From an uncultured Clostridia bacterium (GTDB lineage Bacteria; Bacillota; Clostridia; TANB77; CAG-508), in the NCBI GenBank assembly GCA_944389395.1, contig CALXME010000007.1, forward strand, positions 1-46,325: DNA of 46,325 nt, given 5' to 3'. Shown here one piece after another: positions 7,750 to 18,200 of this stretch. Positions within the stretch are counted from its first letter, which is position 1, and every line of letters starts with the position of its first letter. The position numbers and the translations under genes were made by a program. The notes under the pieces were generated by a model. That model did no database searches. It had not been told where the DNA came from and saw nothing but the letters and a program-made list of their open reading frames with translations.

Positions 7750-8559
7750 CTATTCAAAATCTTTTAAATACGCAATGAATTCTTCTAAGCAAAAATTCTT
7801 TTCTTTCATAAATTTAGCATTTTCTACACCAACATATCGATAATGCCATGGCTCATAATTGATTTTGGTTATTTCCTTTTTATCTGTTGGATATCTTAAA
7901 ATGAATCCATAATCTGTACAATGTTCTATTAACCATTTTTGTACTTGCGTTTCTTCTTGTCTTTCATCTAGTACTTGATAACTTCTAGATACGATATCTA
8001 CTGCCATTCCTATTTCATGTTCACTTGTTCTAGGTAGTGTTACCCAATAAGATGCTTCTATTTTTGCATCTTCACTAGTATACCCTTGTCTTTTATATTG
8101 GTTTACTTTTCTATTATAAAGCGTTGTTTGTATGTTTATGGTTCTATAACTAGAGCAAATATAGGGTTTTAGTCCTTGTTTTCTGGCATCTTGAAGCATT
8201 TGACTAAGGCTATCTGCAATTCTACTATCTACCTTATGGCTATATTCTATATTTTTTAATTCTACTTGATAATTTTCAGGAATTGGATTTTCTTTATTTA
8301 CCAAAATTAAATTCCAATCTGTTGTTTTGCTATTGATTTCAGGTTGTTTTTTTTCAATAACAATAACCTCTTCTTTGGTTTCGTTTTCATTGATAATACT
8401 TGCAGATGCTTCTACCGTATTTTCTTCTGCTCCTTTTATTATCTCTTTTTCTTTTATGTTGCTAACTATTGTTAATATGATTGCAATTACAATAACAAAA
8501 CCACTAACCGAAAGAATTCTTATATTTAATTTTTTCTTTTTTCCTTTTTTATTTTTCAT
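7750..8559 (-). CDS. VanY-like D-Ala-D-Ala carboxypeptidase (peptidase M15B)
   Basis: A membrane-anchored zinc peptidase that removes the terminal D-Ala from peptidoglycan precursors. I chose the ATG at 8559 (M-K-N-K-K-G-K-K-K-K-L) because AAAGGA lies 6 nt upstream; a TTG-led extension to 8592 lacks a site. The protein is about 269 aa. One N-terminal membrane segment (ILSVSGFVIVIAIILTIVS) is followed by a Glu/Ser/Thr linker and the catalytic domain. The zinc-binding motifs are S-E-H-E-I-G-M-A-V-D (His and Asp) and E-P-W-H-Y-R-Y-V-G (catalytic Glu and His). The positively charged N-terminus faces the cytoplasm. Specific to cell-wall turnover, not evidence of vancomycin resistance on its own. 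Confidence 0.88.
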   Translation of the reverse strand: MKNKKGKKKKLNIRILSVSGFVIVIAIILTIVSNIKEKEIIKGAEENTVEASASIINENETKEEVIVIEKKQPEINSKTTDWNLILVNKENPIPENYQVELKNIEYSHKVDSRIADSLSQMLQDARKQGLKPYICSSYRTINIQTTLYNRKVNQYKRQGYTSEDAKIEASYWVTLPRTSEHEIGMAVDIVSRSYQVLDERQEETQVQKWLIEHCTDYGFILRYPTDKKEITKINYEPWHYRYVGVENAKFMKEKNFCLEEFIAYLKDFE

Positions 8560-8677
8560 CCTTTTTTCCTTTATTTTTATAAAAGCTAGCAATTATATAT
8601 TAAAATTTTTGATATTTAACATTTTATATTTATATATTATCATTTTTAACAAAAAAGTTACATTAAGTATTAAAAAA

Positions 8678-8711
8678 ATACTATATAGCTTTATTTTTAA
8701 CTATATAGTAT
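8678..8711 (-). terminator. Terminator of the unknown gene at 8731
   Basis: ATACTATATAG (8678-8688) pairs perfectly with CTATATAGTAT (8701-8711). On the minus strand the hairpin is followed by seven Ts. Confidence 0.7.
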
Positions 8712-8730
8712 CTTATCATTTAACTTTCAT

Positions 8731-9378
8731 TTATCTAGGAACATCTTTTTTTACATGTTGCATTATTTGTCTTTTTCTTTCTTGAAAAGCTTCATATACC
8801 TTATTTATTATTTCAAATTCATCATCTTTTTTATCAGCATGTAATGCTCTTTGCCATTTAGTTGTTATCCATTTATCATAATATTCTAATTTATCTGTCT
8901 TTTCTAACTCCTCTAATTGGCATAATAATGTATAATCATCTTGGTGAAAAGCATTAGCTTTTTCTTCTATTTCTCTTGATATGTAGATACCTGCTGGATA
9001 TATGTAGAGCCTTTTTGTTTTTACCATTTCTAACATTTTTTCTTCAATATACTCTTGCATTTCTTCTTGTGTCATTCCTATGTCATAACTAAAATAATGA
9101 GAAGGTTCATTTCTTTTTGGAGAGGGAATATCATTTAAATCTACAAAACGATAAAATTGCGTGTATAACTGTGTAGCTCTTTTAACATTTTCTTTCCAAA
9201 AAGGTTCTTTTGAAGTTATATATTCTTGTCTTAAAGAATAATTTTTATCTTTTGCCTTTTTTTGATGTAATTCATGGTTAGCAAAATATATCATGGCTTC
9301 TAATACTTCCTCTCTATTGTCATAGCCATAATAAAATTTTTCTTCTAATTTTTTTTCTAATTTCTTTTTATTAACCAT
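8731..9378 (-). CDS. Hypothetical cytoplasmic protein, 215 aa
   Basis: Not recognised. The protein is rich in Lys, Glu, Tyr and Gln, has no signal peptide or membrane segment, and is predicted to be mostly helical, with an N-terminal charged helix (KKKLEKKLEEKF) and a C-terminal Arg/Gln/Lys-rich tail. It begins 18 nt downstream of the rfbB stop (ATG at 9378, GGGATG-like site) and is followed by a terminator, so it is probably the last gene of the rhamnose operon. It has several aromatic residues in a Y-F-S-Y-D-I-G-M-T motif that a profile search might match. Confidence 0.7.
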   Translation of the reverse strand: MVNKKKLEKKLEEKFYYGYDNREEVLEAMIYFANHELHQKKAKDKNYSLRQEYITSKEPFWKENVKRATQLYTQFYRFVDLNDIPSPKRNEPSHYFSYDIGMTQEEMQEYIEEKMLEMVKTKRLYIYPAGIYISREIEEKANAFHQDDYTLLCQLEELEKTDKLEYYDKWITTKWQRALHADKKDDEFEIINKVYEAFQERKRQIMQHVKKDVPR

Positions 9379-9396
9379 TTTTTACATCCCTATTTC

Positions 9397-10365
9397 CTAT
9401 TTTAACCATTCTGGATTAGCTAAATACCAATCAATGGTTTTTACAATTCCATCTTCAAATTTTGTTTTTGGTAACCATCCTAATTCTTTACTAATCTTAG
9501 TTGGGTCAATTGCATAACGATAGTCATGCCCTTTTCTATCTTCTACATATTCTATCAAATCTTCTGACTTTCCTAATCTTTGTAAAATTAATTTTACTAT
9601 TTCAAGATTTCTTTTTTCGTTATGTCCACCGATATTATATCTTTCTCCTGCAACTCCTTTATGAAATACTAGGTCAATTGCTTCACAGTGATCTTCTACA
9701 TATAACCAATCTCTAATGTTTTTTCCTGTTCCATAAACTGGTAATTTTTCATCTTTTAATGCTAATTTGATTATATGTGGAATTAATTTTTCATTGTGTT
9801 GATATGGTCCATAATTATTAGAGCAGTTTGTTACATTGACATTCATTTTATATGTTTCTTTATATGCTAAAGCAATTAAGTCTGAACTTGCTTTTGAAGA
9901 AGAATATGGACTACTTGGTTTGATTGGGGATTTTTCTGTAAAATATCCTTCTTCTCCTAAAGAACCATATACTTCATCTGTAGAAATATGCACAAATTTA
10001 TTAGAACTGTCTTCTCCCCATTTTTGTTTAGCAGTTTCTAACAAAGTATGTGTTCCCATGACATTTGTTTGTGTGAAGACAAATGGATTTTTGATGCTAT
10101 TATCTACATGTGATTCTGCTGCAAAGTGAATCACTCCATTAATATCATATTTTTCAAATATTTCTTTCATTTTTTCAAAGTCACATATATCTGCTTGTAT
10201 AAATGTGATTTTATCTTGTACTTTTTTTAGATTATTTAAATTTCCTGCATAAGTTAATTTATCCACTACGATGATATTGTAATCTGGATGTTTATTTACA
10301 AAATATTCTGCAAAGTTTGCTCCTATAAAACCTGCTGCTCCTGTTACTAATACATTTTTACTCAT
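9397..10365 (-). CDS. rfbB: dTDP-glucose 4,6-dehydratase
   Basis: Second step of dTDP-L-rhamnose synthesis: dTDP-glucose to dTDP-4-keto-6-deoxyglucose. The ATG at 10365 (M-S-K-N-V-L-V-T-G-A-A-G) is chosen because AAAGGAAG lies just upstream, where the longer TTG-led frame would start. The protein is about 322 aa, the usual size. The NAD-binding motif TGAAGFIGANF is at the N-terminus. Catalytic signatures are HISTDEVYGS (Thr-Asp-Glu) and the Y-x-x-x-K pair in PYSSSKASSD... with Y-S-S-S-K. It is the last of four rml genes, with 10-30 nt or somewhat longer spacers, and all four are present, so the pathway is complete. Confidence 0.95.
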   Translation of the reverse strand: MSKNVLVTGAAGFIGANFAEYFVNKHPDYNIIVVDKLTYAGNLNNLKKVQDKITFIQADICDFEKMKEIFEKYDINGVIHFAAESHVDNSIKNPFVFTQTNVMGTHTLLETAKQKWGEDSSNKFVHISTDEVYGSLGEEGYFTEKSPIKPSSPYSSSKASSDLIALAYKETYKMNVNVTNCSNNYGPYQHNEKLIPHIIKLALKDEKLPVYGTGKNIRDWLYVEDHCEAIDLVFHKGVAGERYNIGGHNEKRNLEIVKLILQRLGKSEDLIEYVEDRKGHDYRYAIDPTKISKELGWLPKTKFEDGIVKTIDWYLANPEWLK

Positions 10366-10393
10366 TTTTTTCTTCCTTTCCAATGTTTATTTT

Positions 10394-10975
10394 TTATTTT
10401 AAATTTTGAAATAAATCTGTTTCTTTTAATTCTTTTAAAGATGGCCATTTTGCGTCTTTTTCAGAAGTTAATAAATCCTCTATTTTCATATCTCCCATTG
10501 GCCAATCTATTGCAACATCTGGGTCATTCCATGCAAGACCACCTTCTGCTTCATGGTTATAGATATCATCACATTTATAAGTAAATTCTGCTTCCTCTGA
10601 TAATACTAAAAATCCATGAGCAAATCCTCTAGGTATCATAAACATTTTTTTATTTTCTTCAGAAAGAATGACACCTTCCCATTTACCGTAAGTTTTGCTT
10701 CCAGGTCTTAAATCTACTGCAACATCAAAGACTTCTCCTTTGATACATCTTACAAGTTTTGCTTGTGTATTTTCTTTTTGGAAGTGTAATCCTCTTAAAA
10801 CACCTTTTCTAGATTTTGATTGATTGTCTTGTACAAAGTGATAATTTAATCCTATTTCTGCAAATTCTGCTTCACTATAAGTTTCCATAAAATATCCTCT
10901 GTTATCTCCAAAAACAGTAGGTTCAATAATATATACTCCTTCAATAGAAGTTTCTTGTTTTTTAAATTTACTCAT
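10394..10975 (-). CDS. rfbC: dTDP-4-dehydrorhamnose 3,5-epimerase
   Basis: Third step of dTDP-L-rhamnose synthesis, a cupin-fold epimerase of 193 aa. Typical motifs: R-G-Y-F-M-E-T-Y near the N-terminus, VLRGLHFQ with the catalytic His, KLVRCIKGEVFDVAVDLR, and IPRGFAHGFLVLSEEAEFTYKCD with the conserved Tyr/Asp. ATG at 10975 follows AGGAGCG. A 62-nt palindromic repeat element fills the gap between it and rfbA. Confidence 0.95.
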   Translation of the reverse strand: MSKFKKQETSIEGVYIIEPTVFGDNRGYFMETYSEAEFAEIGLNYHFVQDNQSKSRKGVLRGLHFQKENTQAKLVRCIKGEVFDVAVDLRPGSKTYGKWEGVILSEENKKMFMIPRGFAHGFLVLSEEAEFTYKCDDIYNHEAEGGLAWNDPDVAIDWPMGDMKIEDLLTSEKDAKWPSLKELKETDLFQNLK

Positions 10976-11015
10976 TTTTTATCGCTCCTTTTTTGCTGTT
11001 GCTTCCAGGTTTGGG

Positions 11016-11077
11016 TTGGCATTGGTTCCAGGTATGGATGCCAAATTTTTGGCATTGGTTCCAGGTATGGATGCCAA
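11016..11077. repeat. Dispersed 62-nt double palindrome, copy A
   Basis: Two 29-nt units (11016-11044 and 11049-11077) separated by ATTT. Each unit begins TTGGCAT and ends ATGCCAA, with TGGTTCCAGG in the middle. It abuts the rfbA stop codon. A degenerate half unit (GTTGCTTCCAGGTTTGGG) precedes it. The same 62-nt layout recurs at 27277 and 45491. Confidence 0.85.
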
Positions 11078-11080
11078 CTT

Positions 11081-11971
11081 TTATTCTTCTCCAAATTTGT
11101 TTTCTGCCAAATCTTTTAAATATTTTCCATATTCTGTTTTCATATATATATCAGCTAATTTTGATAGTTGCCCTGCTGTTATCCATTTATTTTTGTATGC
11201 AATTTCTTCTGGGCAACATACTTGTAAACCTTGTCTTTTCTCAATGGTTTGCACAAAACTTGCTGTTTCTAGTAAAGCATCATGTGTTCCTGTATCAAAC
11301 CATGTCATTCCTCTACCAAGTTTTTCTACTTTCAATTTTCCCATTTTCATGTATGCATCATTAATGCTTGTAATTTCTAATTCTCCCCTTGCTGATGGTT
11401 TTACATTTTTTGCGATTTCTACTACATCATTGGTGTAAAAATATAATCCAGGTACTGCATAGTTTGATTTTGGATGTTCTGGTTTTTCATCAATAGATAT
11501 AGCATTTCCTTTTTCGTCTATTTCCACTACTCCATAGGCTCTTGGGTCTTTTACATAATATCCAAATATGGTAGCTTCTTCTTCTCTACTATTTGCTGCT
11601 ATTAATTTTTCTTTTAGGTGTTCACCATAAAACATGTTATCCCCTAAAATCATAGCAACATTGTCTTCTCCTATAAAGTCTTCACCAATTATGAAAGCTT
11701 CTGCTAGTCCATTTGGTTTTTCTTGCACTTTATATTCAAAATGCATTCCCCATTGAGAACCATCTCCTAATAATGATTGAAATACGACAATATCTCTTGG
11801 TGTAGAGATAATTAGTATTTCTTTTATCCCTGCTTGCATTAAAACAGATAATGGATAATATATCATTGGTTTGTCATATACTGGCATGATTTGTTTTGAA
11901 ATTGCAATAGTTAATGGATATAGCCTAGTTCCACTTCCTCCTGCCAAAATAATTCCTTTTCTGTTTTTCAT
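11081..11971 (-). CDS. rfbA: Glucose-1-phosphate thymidylyltransferase
   Basis: First step of dTDP-L-rhamnose synthesis: dTTP + glucose-1-phosphate to dTDP-glucose. 296 aa, of normal length. The nucleotidyltransferase signature [16 protein letters not shown] is at the N-terminus. [24 protein letters not shown] (metal-binding Asp) and the sugar-binding [21 protein letters not shown] are present. The start ATG at 11971 follows CGGAGTT (non-coding). The stop directly touches repeat copy A. Confidence 0.96.
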   Translation of the reverse strand: MKNRKGIILAGGSGTRLYPLTIAISKQIMPVYDKPMIYYPLSVLMQAGIKEILIISTPRDIVVFQSLLGDGSQWGMHFEYKVQEKPNGLAEAFIIGEDFIGEDNVAMILGDNMFYGEHLKEKLIAANSREEEATIFGYYVKDPRAYGVVEIDEKGNAISIDEKPEHPKSNYAVPGLYFYTNDVVEIAKNVKPSARGELEITSINDAYMKMGKLKVEKLGRGMTWFDTGTHDALLETASFVQTIEKRQGLQVCCPEEIAYKNKWITAGQLSKLADIYMKTEYGKYLKDLAENKFGEE

Positions 11972-12035
11972 TTCTTTAACTCCGCCCTATATAATATATT
12001 TAGGTTTTTATAGAAGGTTTTACCTATAAACCTTT

Positions 12036-12899
12036 TTACATTTTTCCTTCTGCTTGTAAATATCTTTTTAATCCATTTTCCCACTCTGGTATTTGAATTC
12101 CTTGTGCTAATAATTTTTCTTTACTCATTTGTGAATTTTTTGGTCTTTTTGCTTGTGTGATTTTCATCATTTCAATATATTTTTCTGTGGTTACTGGATT
12201 TACTTGGCAGATAATTCCTGCATATTCAAAAATTGCTTTTGTGAAATCATACCATGTTGTAAATCCTTCATTTGTTGCATGATAGATACCATAAGGTATT
12301 TTCTTTTCAATTGCTTCTCCTATGATGTTTGCTAAATCTTCTGCATAAGTTGGACTTCCATGTTGGTCTGCTACTACATTGATTTCATCTTTTATTTCTC
12401 CTAATTTTAGCATAGTTCTAACAAAATTATTTCCATCTCCATATAGCCAAGCTGTTCTGAAAATATAGTATTTGTCTGTATTTTCTTTGATTTTTTCTTC
12501 TCCTTCTAATTTTGTGATTCCATAAGCTGTAACAGGATGTTTTTCGTCCTCTTCTTTATATTCTTTTTCAATATCTAAATCCCCACCAAATACATAGTCT
12601 GTACTAATATGTACTAATGGTGCATCTACTGTTTTTGCAGCAATTGCTAAGTTTTTTGGTCCATCTGCATTAATTTTTCTTACAATTTCTTCTGCTTCTT
12701 CTGCTTTATCTACTGCCGTATAGGCTGCACAGTTAATGATATAGTCTGGTTTTGCATTAGTTACGAATTCCATTACTGCTTTTTCATCTGTAATATCTAA
12801 ATCTGCTACATCTGTGCAGATTAATTCATTTCCTTTTTCTAGTCTTTTTCTAACAGATTTGGCTAACATTCCATTAGCTCCTGTTATTAATATTTTCAT
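12036..12899 (-). CDS. rfbD: dTDP-4-dehydrorhamnose reductase
   Basis: Last step of dTDP-L-rhamnose synthesis, NAD(P)H-dependent reduction. 287 aa with the Rossmann motif ITGANGMLAKSV, INCAAYTAVDKAEE, HISTDYVFGGD (Thr-Asp-Tyr) and the Y-x-x-x-K pair in TAYGITKLEGEE. It is the first gene of the rml operon. The order rfbD-A-C-B is less usual than B-D-A-C but complete. A promoter overlapping the upstream terminator lies directly before it. Confidence 0.95.
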   Translation of the reverse strand: MKILITGANGMLAKSVRKRLEKGNELICTDVADLDITDEKAVMEFVTNAKPDYIINCAAYTAVDKAEEAEEIVRKINADGPKNLAIAAKTVDAPLVHISTDYVFGGDLDIEKEYKEEDEKHPVTAYGITKLEGEEKIKENTDKYYIFRTAWLYGDGNNFVRTMLKLGEIKDEINVVADQHGSPTYAEDLANIIGEAIEKKIPYGIYHATNEGFTTWYDFTKAIFEYAGIICQVNPVTTEKYIEMMKITQAKRPKNSQMSKEKLLAQGIQIPEWENGLKRYLQAEGKM

Positions 12900-12931
12900 A
12901 TGTACACTTCCTTTCTATTTTTTACGCCCTT

Positions 12932-12960
12932 ATCATATCATTTATTACAAAAAAGTACAA
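12932..12960 (-). promoter_or_regulatory. Promoter of the rml operon, overlapping a terminator
   Basis: On the minus strand, TTGTAC (12960-12955) is 17 nt from TATGAT (12937-12932). The -35 box lies within the downstream arm of the terminator hairpin of the preceding gene, so ending one transcript and starting the next share the same bases. Confidence 0.6.
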
Positions 12961-12980
12961 GGTTTTCCTTGTACTTTTTT
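12949..12980 (-). terminator. Terminator of the GtrB-like glycosyltransferase gene
   Basis: AAAAAAGTACAAGG and CCTTGTACTTTTTT form a perfect 14-bp hairpin with a TTTT loop, with a T tract in both directions. Confidence 0.9.
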
Positions 12981-12988
12981 GGCTAGCC

Positions 12989-13921
12989 TTAAAAATTTAT
13001 TTTTTTATTAATAATAAATTGTGGTCTTTGTTTTGTTTCATCATAAATTCTACCAATATATTCTGACATGAGCCAAATCGAAAGTAATTGTACTCCAGCA
13101 AAAAAAGTAATTGCCACCATTAAAGATGTCCATCCAGCAGATAATTGGTTTAATTTTAAGAAATAGGAAAGTAGTGCATATATTAAAATTAGAATAGAGA
13201 TAATAATAGATATAAATCCTAATAGCCCTACTAATTTTAAAGGTTTTGTAGAAAAACTAATAATACCATCAGAAGCTAATTTTAGCATTTTTCTAAGTGG
13301 ATATTTGGTTTTTCCTGCAAATCTTTCTTCTCTTTCATATTCAAATGGAATTTGTTTATATCCTACCCAACTAAATAGTCCTCTTAAAAATTTATTATGT
13401 TCTGGCATATTGTTTATTGTATCTACTACTTTTCTATCTACTAATCTAAAATCTCCTGTATCTTTTGGTATTTCTGTATCGGAAAGTGCATTTAAAATTT
13501 GATAAAATAATTTTGCAGATAATAGTTTAAATGGTGATTCTCCTTTTCTTTTCTTCCTTTTAGCATAAATAATTTCATTTCCTTGCTCCCATAATTGTAT
13601 CATTTGTGGGATTAGTTCTGGTGGGTCTTGTAAGTCGGCATCGATAATAATAATGGCATCTCCACTTACATGTTTTAGTCCTGCTGTTACTGCTGCTTGG
13701 TGTCCAAAATTTCGTGAAAAGGAAATAACCTTTACTTTATCATCTTTGCTTGCAATGTTTTCTAGTATTTCTAATGTCTTATCTTTGCTTCCATCATCTA
13801 TTATAATTATTTCATAAGTATAGTCTGTTAATTTTTGCAGACATGCTGTTAGTCTTTTATAACATTCTTCTGCAACTTTTTCTTCATAATACATTGGTAC
13901 TATTACTGAAATCTTTTTCAT
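12989..13921 (-). CDS. GtrB/DPM1-like membrane glycosyltransferase (GT2)
   Basis: 310 aa. The N-terminal GT-A domain has ISVIVPMYYEEKVAEECY, IIIIDDGSKDKT, and DADLQDPPELIPQM (DXD-type Asp residues that bind metal and nucleotide sugar), then FRLVDRKVVDTI. Two C-terminal membrane segments (LLGFISIIISILILIYALL and TSLMVAITFFAGVQLLSIWLM) match enzymes that move a sugar to undecaprenyl phosphate on the inner face of the membrane (GtrB, CsbB). The donated sugar is unknown. It is the last gene of the glycan locus, as a strong terminator follows. Confidence 0.88.
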   Translation of the reverse strand: MKKISVIVPMYYEEKVAEECYKRLTACLQKLTDYTYEIIIIDDGSKDKTLEILENIASKDDKVKVISFSRNFGHQAAVTAGLKHVSGDAIIIIDADLQDPPELIPQMIQLWEQGNEIIYAKRKKRKGESPFKLLSAKLFYQILNALSDTEIPKDTGDFRLVDRKVVDTINNMPEHNKFLRGLFSWVGYKQIPFEYEREERFAGKTKYPLRKMLKLASDGIISFSTKPLKLVGLLGFISIIISILILIYALLSYFLKLNQLSAGWTSLMVAITFFAGVQLLSIWLMSEYIGRIYDETKQRPQFIINKKINF

Positions 13922-13975
13922 GAATATAGCTCCCTTTCTCCTTTTTTAGTTTTCCTCATTCTACCACAAAATTTC

Positions 13976-14034
13976 AAAAAAAGAAAGTATATAACATTTG
14001 TTTTGTCACATACTTCTTATTTTTTATGAAAGTA
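13976..14034 (-). terminator. Probable terminator after the cation-efflux gene
   Basis: AGTATATAACA and TGTCACATACT form an imperfect hairpin around TTTGTTT, A-rich on one side and T-rich on the other, just past the stop at 14042. Confidence 0.5.
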
Positions 14035-14041
14035 TACCATC

Positions 14042-15205
14042 TTATACATATGAGTGTTCTACTTTTGGTACTGCATAATATTTTTCATTGGATTGATGTA
14101 TTTTTTGTTGTACTTCTGCTTTTAGTTTATCACTATCGATTTTTTCTTCTCTTGGTATCACTAAATCAAATATCAAATTAATTCTTCCTCCACCATTTGT
14201 CATTCTAAAATCATGGATAGAGTAATCTTTATTGATATCTTTTACTATATTTTCTGTTATTTCTCTCATTTTATTAATTTCTTCGTCATCTACTTCTATT
14301 GGATCCATATGTATGGTTGTGATACAATTAAATTTATCATAAATATCTTGTTCCATCTTATCTATGATGTCATGTGCCATACATATATCACTATTGGCTG
14401 GTACTTCTGCATGGAAGGATACTATTTTTCTTCCTGGTCCATAATCATGTATCATCATGTCATGGATTCCTACTATCATGTCATATTTTTTGCTGAATTC
14501 CTCAATTTCTTTTACTAATTCAGGGGCTGGCTTTGTGCCTAATAATATGTCTACTGTTTCTTTTAGGGCTTTAAATCCTGTAAATAGAATAAATATAGAT
14601 ACTAATATACTTACATATCCATCTATTGAAATATTGGCAAATTTAGCAATCATGGCAGATAATAAAACTACTGATGTAGATATGACATCTGATATACTAT
14701 CAACTGCATTTCCTTTTATTGCTTCTGAATTTATGATTTTGGCTATTTTTTTGTAAAATACATATAGCCATAGTTTTGTGATTATTGCAATAACTAATAT
14801 GATAATAGTTATATTACTAATATCTGGCATAATTGGATTTATTATTTTGTCTACTGATGATTTGAATAATTCTATCCCAACTAGTATGATTAACATATCT
14901 ACAATAAAAGCTGCTATATATTCCATTCGTCCATGTCCCCAAGGATGGTCATTGTCTACCTTTTTTTGTGACATTTTAAACCCTATCATGGTAATAACAG
15001 ATGAACCTGCATCTGTTATATTATTTAAACCATCTGAAATAATAGACATGGAATTGGAAATGAATCCAATTATTACTTTTATCACAGATAATATAAAATT
15101 TACTATAATTCCTGTGATACTGGATAATGTTCCATATTTTGCTCTTACATTTGTGTCTTTTACATTTTTGTCTTTTATGAAGAGATTTATTAAAATATTT
15201 GTCAT
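14042..15205 (-). CDS. Cation diffusion facilitator family transporter
   Basis: 387 aa. The membrane part has the CDF signature: VIIGFISNSMSIISDGLNNITDAGSSVI (first metal-binding D/N-x-x-x-D) and HPWGHGRMEYIAAF. Further membrane segments follow, with the second site around GNAVDSISDVISTSVVLLSA. A C-terminal cytoplasmic ferredoxin-like domain contains HDMMIHDYGPGRKIVSFHAEV and a second similar half. Exports divalent metals (zinc, iron or manganese) in exchange for protons; the metal cannot be told here. Starts 12 nt after the lysozyme stop, so it is cotranscribed with the glycan locus, perhaps by chance. Confidence 0.9.
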   Translation of the reverse strand: MTNILINLFIKDKNVKDTNVRAKYGTLSSITGIIVNFILSVIKVIIGFISNSMSIISDGLNNITDAGSSVITMIGFKMSQKKVDNDHPWGHGRMEYIAAFIVDMLIILVGIELFKSSVDKIINPIMPDISNITIIILVIAIITKLWLYVFYKKIAKIINSEAIKGNAVDSISDVISTSVVLLSAMIAKFANISIDGYVSILVSIFILFTGFKALKETVDILLGTKPAPELVKEIEEFSKKYDMIVGIHDMMIHDYGPGRKIVSFHAEVPANSDICMAHDIIDKMEQDIYDKFNCITTIHMDPIEVDDEEINKMREITENIVKDINKDYSIHDFRMTNGGGRINLIFDLVIPREEKIDSDKLKAEVQQKIHQSNEKYYAVPKVEHSYV

Positions 15206-15217
15206 TTTCTTACTTCC

Positions 15218-18200
15218 TTATCTTTTTTTGTTCTTATAGTATAAATTCATATCTACATTTCCTTCTATTCCAGCTACTGTTCCTGAAGAAGTATATTGCC
15301 ACATAACATAAGTTCCACCATATTCGCATACATCATTCCATTGTGCTACCCATTTATTGTATTTACTAAGTAGTGGATTATTTAGTGGTCCTGTTAGCCA
15401 ATCTAAATTAGCATAAATTCCTGTATAATATCCTTTACTTTCCATGATTTTACAAAATTCATCACATACTTCGACACCTGCTGAATATGGTATATTATTT
15501 CTTTGTTTATATCCGTCAGCATCTTCCATATCTATCCATATTCCACATACAGGTTTTCTGTTACCAATTAATCTTAAAACATGTTCTGCTTCTGATTTGG
15601 CTCCTTCTCTATCTCCTGCATAAGAATATAAATATACACCATAAGGTATTCCTAATCTTTCACATTCTGTAATATTTCTTTGGAACATTAAATCATCTTG
15701 TGAAGAATCATTTTTTCCATATCCGCACCTTATTATTGCAAAATCTATTCCTGAATTTTTAACATCTTCCCAATTTATAGTCCCATTATGCTCAGAGACA
15801 TCTATTCCATGCCATGCATTGGTGTATAAATAAATTTTTCTAGTTTGTTCTGCTATAATATCACCTAAATCTGAAATAGTTTGAATTTTTATTTGATGTG
15901 TTCCTGGTTTTAATTTTTTAGAAGGTATTGTTGCGGTAAAACCTGGTGTAGGATTTACATCTTTTCCACCATAATTTTTAATAGCATCTAATACATCTTG
16001 TCTTTCAATCCTCTTTACTAAATTACTGAAGTCACTTCCGTCTACATATAGTTTGACAGTTGCTATTGTTTCTGACATTTCCCAACCTGTAATATCAAAA
16101 TCATCTTTTAAACTTGCATTTTGCATTGGTGTTTCTATATTTATAGTACCATTATATTTTTTTATATTTATATTAATTGTTTGTGATACTAAAACTTCTT
16201 TTGTTTTTCCTGATAATAAATTAACTGTTACTTTTCTCGTACCATCTTTAATTTTACTAAGGTCAATATCTATATTATACCCTGGCAATGGATTAGATTC
16301 TTTCCCACCATATCCTGCTATTACTGAAAACACATCATTCCTTTGATATCTAGTTGCTGTTCCAATTATAGTATTATCAATTTTAACTTGAATAATGTCA
16401 TCTCTATCTTCAGATAAAGCCCATCCATTTACTTTTAGTGTTGTTTTTACTTGTTGATTTACAGTTGGTTGTTCAATTACAAGTCTAGCATCATATTTAT
16501 GTATATTAATTTTCTTATTTTGTTGCACAAGAACTTTATTAAATCTAGATACTAATTTTAATGTTACTGTATGTTGCCCATCTTTAAGAGAAGTAGTATC
16601 TATTATTGCATTAAACCCTGGTGTTGGATTTGTTTCTTTTCCTCCATATCCTGAAACTACTCTTAGAACATCATCTCTTTCATATCTTCTAATATTTGTT
16701 TCGATTAATTTATTATCTATATAAAGTTGAAGTGTAGCTTTTTCATCTTCTGAAAGTATCCAACCATCTATTATAAATTCTGTTTTTACTTGCTGATTGT
16801 CTTTTGGTAGTTCAAAATTCATTCTTGCATCAAATTTTCTAGAAACTACAATCGGAATAGTCTGTTGCTGTATTATTTCTTCTAAATCAGATACTAATTG
16901 TACTGTTAAATTATGTGTTCCTTCAGTTAATGTTGTAACATCTATATCATAGTCAAATCCAGGTGTGGGATTTATATTTTTTCCGCCATATTGTGAAAAT
17001 GCTTTAATAACATCATCTCTTTCATACCTTGTAGCTGTTCCTATTTGTTTATTATCTACTAATATTTTTATTTTATCTTCCTTGTTTTCAGATAAAGCCC
17101 ATCCGTTTACTTTTAGTTTACTTTTTTCTACCTGATTTGCACTAGGAATATCTATGTTTAATTTTCCTTCATATTTTTTTATATTTATTGTTTTTTCTTG
17201 TGTAGCTAATATTTCTCCATCTCTTGATATTATATTTAGTTTTATTTTGTGTATTCCATCTTTTATTTTGCTAGTATTTATGTCTAAATCAAATCCTGGG
17301 GTTGGATTATTGATATATCCACCATATCCTTTAATTGCTGTTATAACATCCATTCTTTTATATCTTAAAAATTTTTCTTCTATTTTCTGTCCATCTAAGT
17401 AAGCTTCTATTGTTGCATCTTTATCTTCAGACATAACCCAACCATTTAATTTTAATGTAGTTTTATATGTTTGATTCACTACGGGTAATTCAAAATTTAA
17501 TAATGTTTCATATTTCTTAGAAATTTTTATATTTCTTGTTTCTGAAGCCATTATTTGCCCATTACTATTTATAATACATACTTTTATATTATGATTTCCT
17601 GTTGCTAATTTTGATGTATCAATATCAAAATCAAAACCCGGATTTGGATTACATACTTTTCCTCCATATCCTGGAATGGCTTTTAATACATCTTCTCTGC
17701 TATATCTAGTAGCTTTTCCTTTAACTACACCATCTAAAAAAATTTGTATATAAGCATTTTTATCGTCTGCTAAAGCCCATCCATTTATTTTTAAAGTATC
17801 TCTTATTGTTTCATTTGGTGATGGTATTTCCAAATTTAATCTAGCATTATATCTTTTTACATTTATTTCAATATCTTGTATTGTTAATATAGTATTATAA
17901 CTTGAAACTATTCTCGCAGATAATATATGTTTTCCTTCTGTTAGATTTGATATATCATAACTGAAATCAAAACCTGGATTTGGATTGCTTGCTCTTCCAC
18001 CATATCCTGGAATAGCTTTTAATACATCCTCTCTACTATATCTGTTTGCACTTCCAATAATAGTTCCATCCAATAGTATTTGTACATAAGAATTTTTATC
18101 ATCTGATAATGCCCACCCATTTACAGATACAGTTCCTTTTTTAGTTTCTCCTTGCTTAGGAATTTCTATATTTATCTTTCCTGAACTAGCCATTACTTCA

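Noticed and set aside
7750..8559. Vancomycin resistance operon with VanY and VanW
   Set aside because: VanY-like and VanW-domain proteins are common housekeeping envelope proteins; no vanHAX or vanRS genes are present.
10993..11438. Plus-strand open frames with repeated VWMPTF/GMDANF-like peptides
   Set aside because: They are translations of the palindromic repeat and the antisense of rfbA, with no ribosome binding site.
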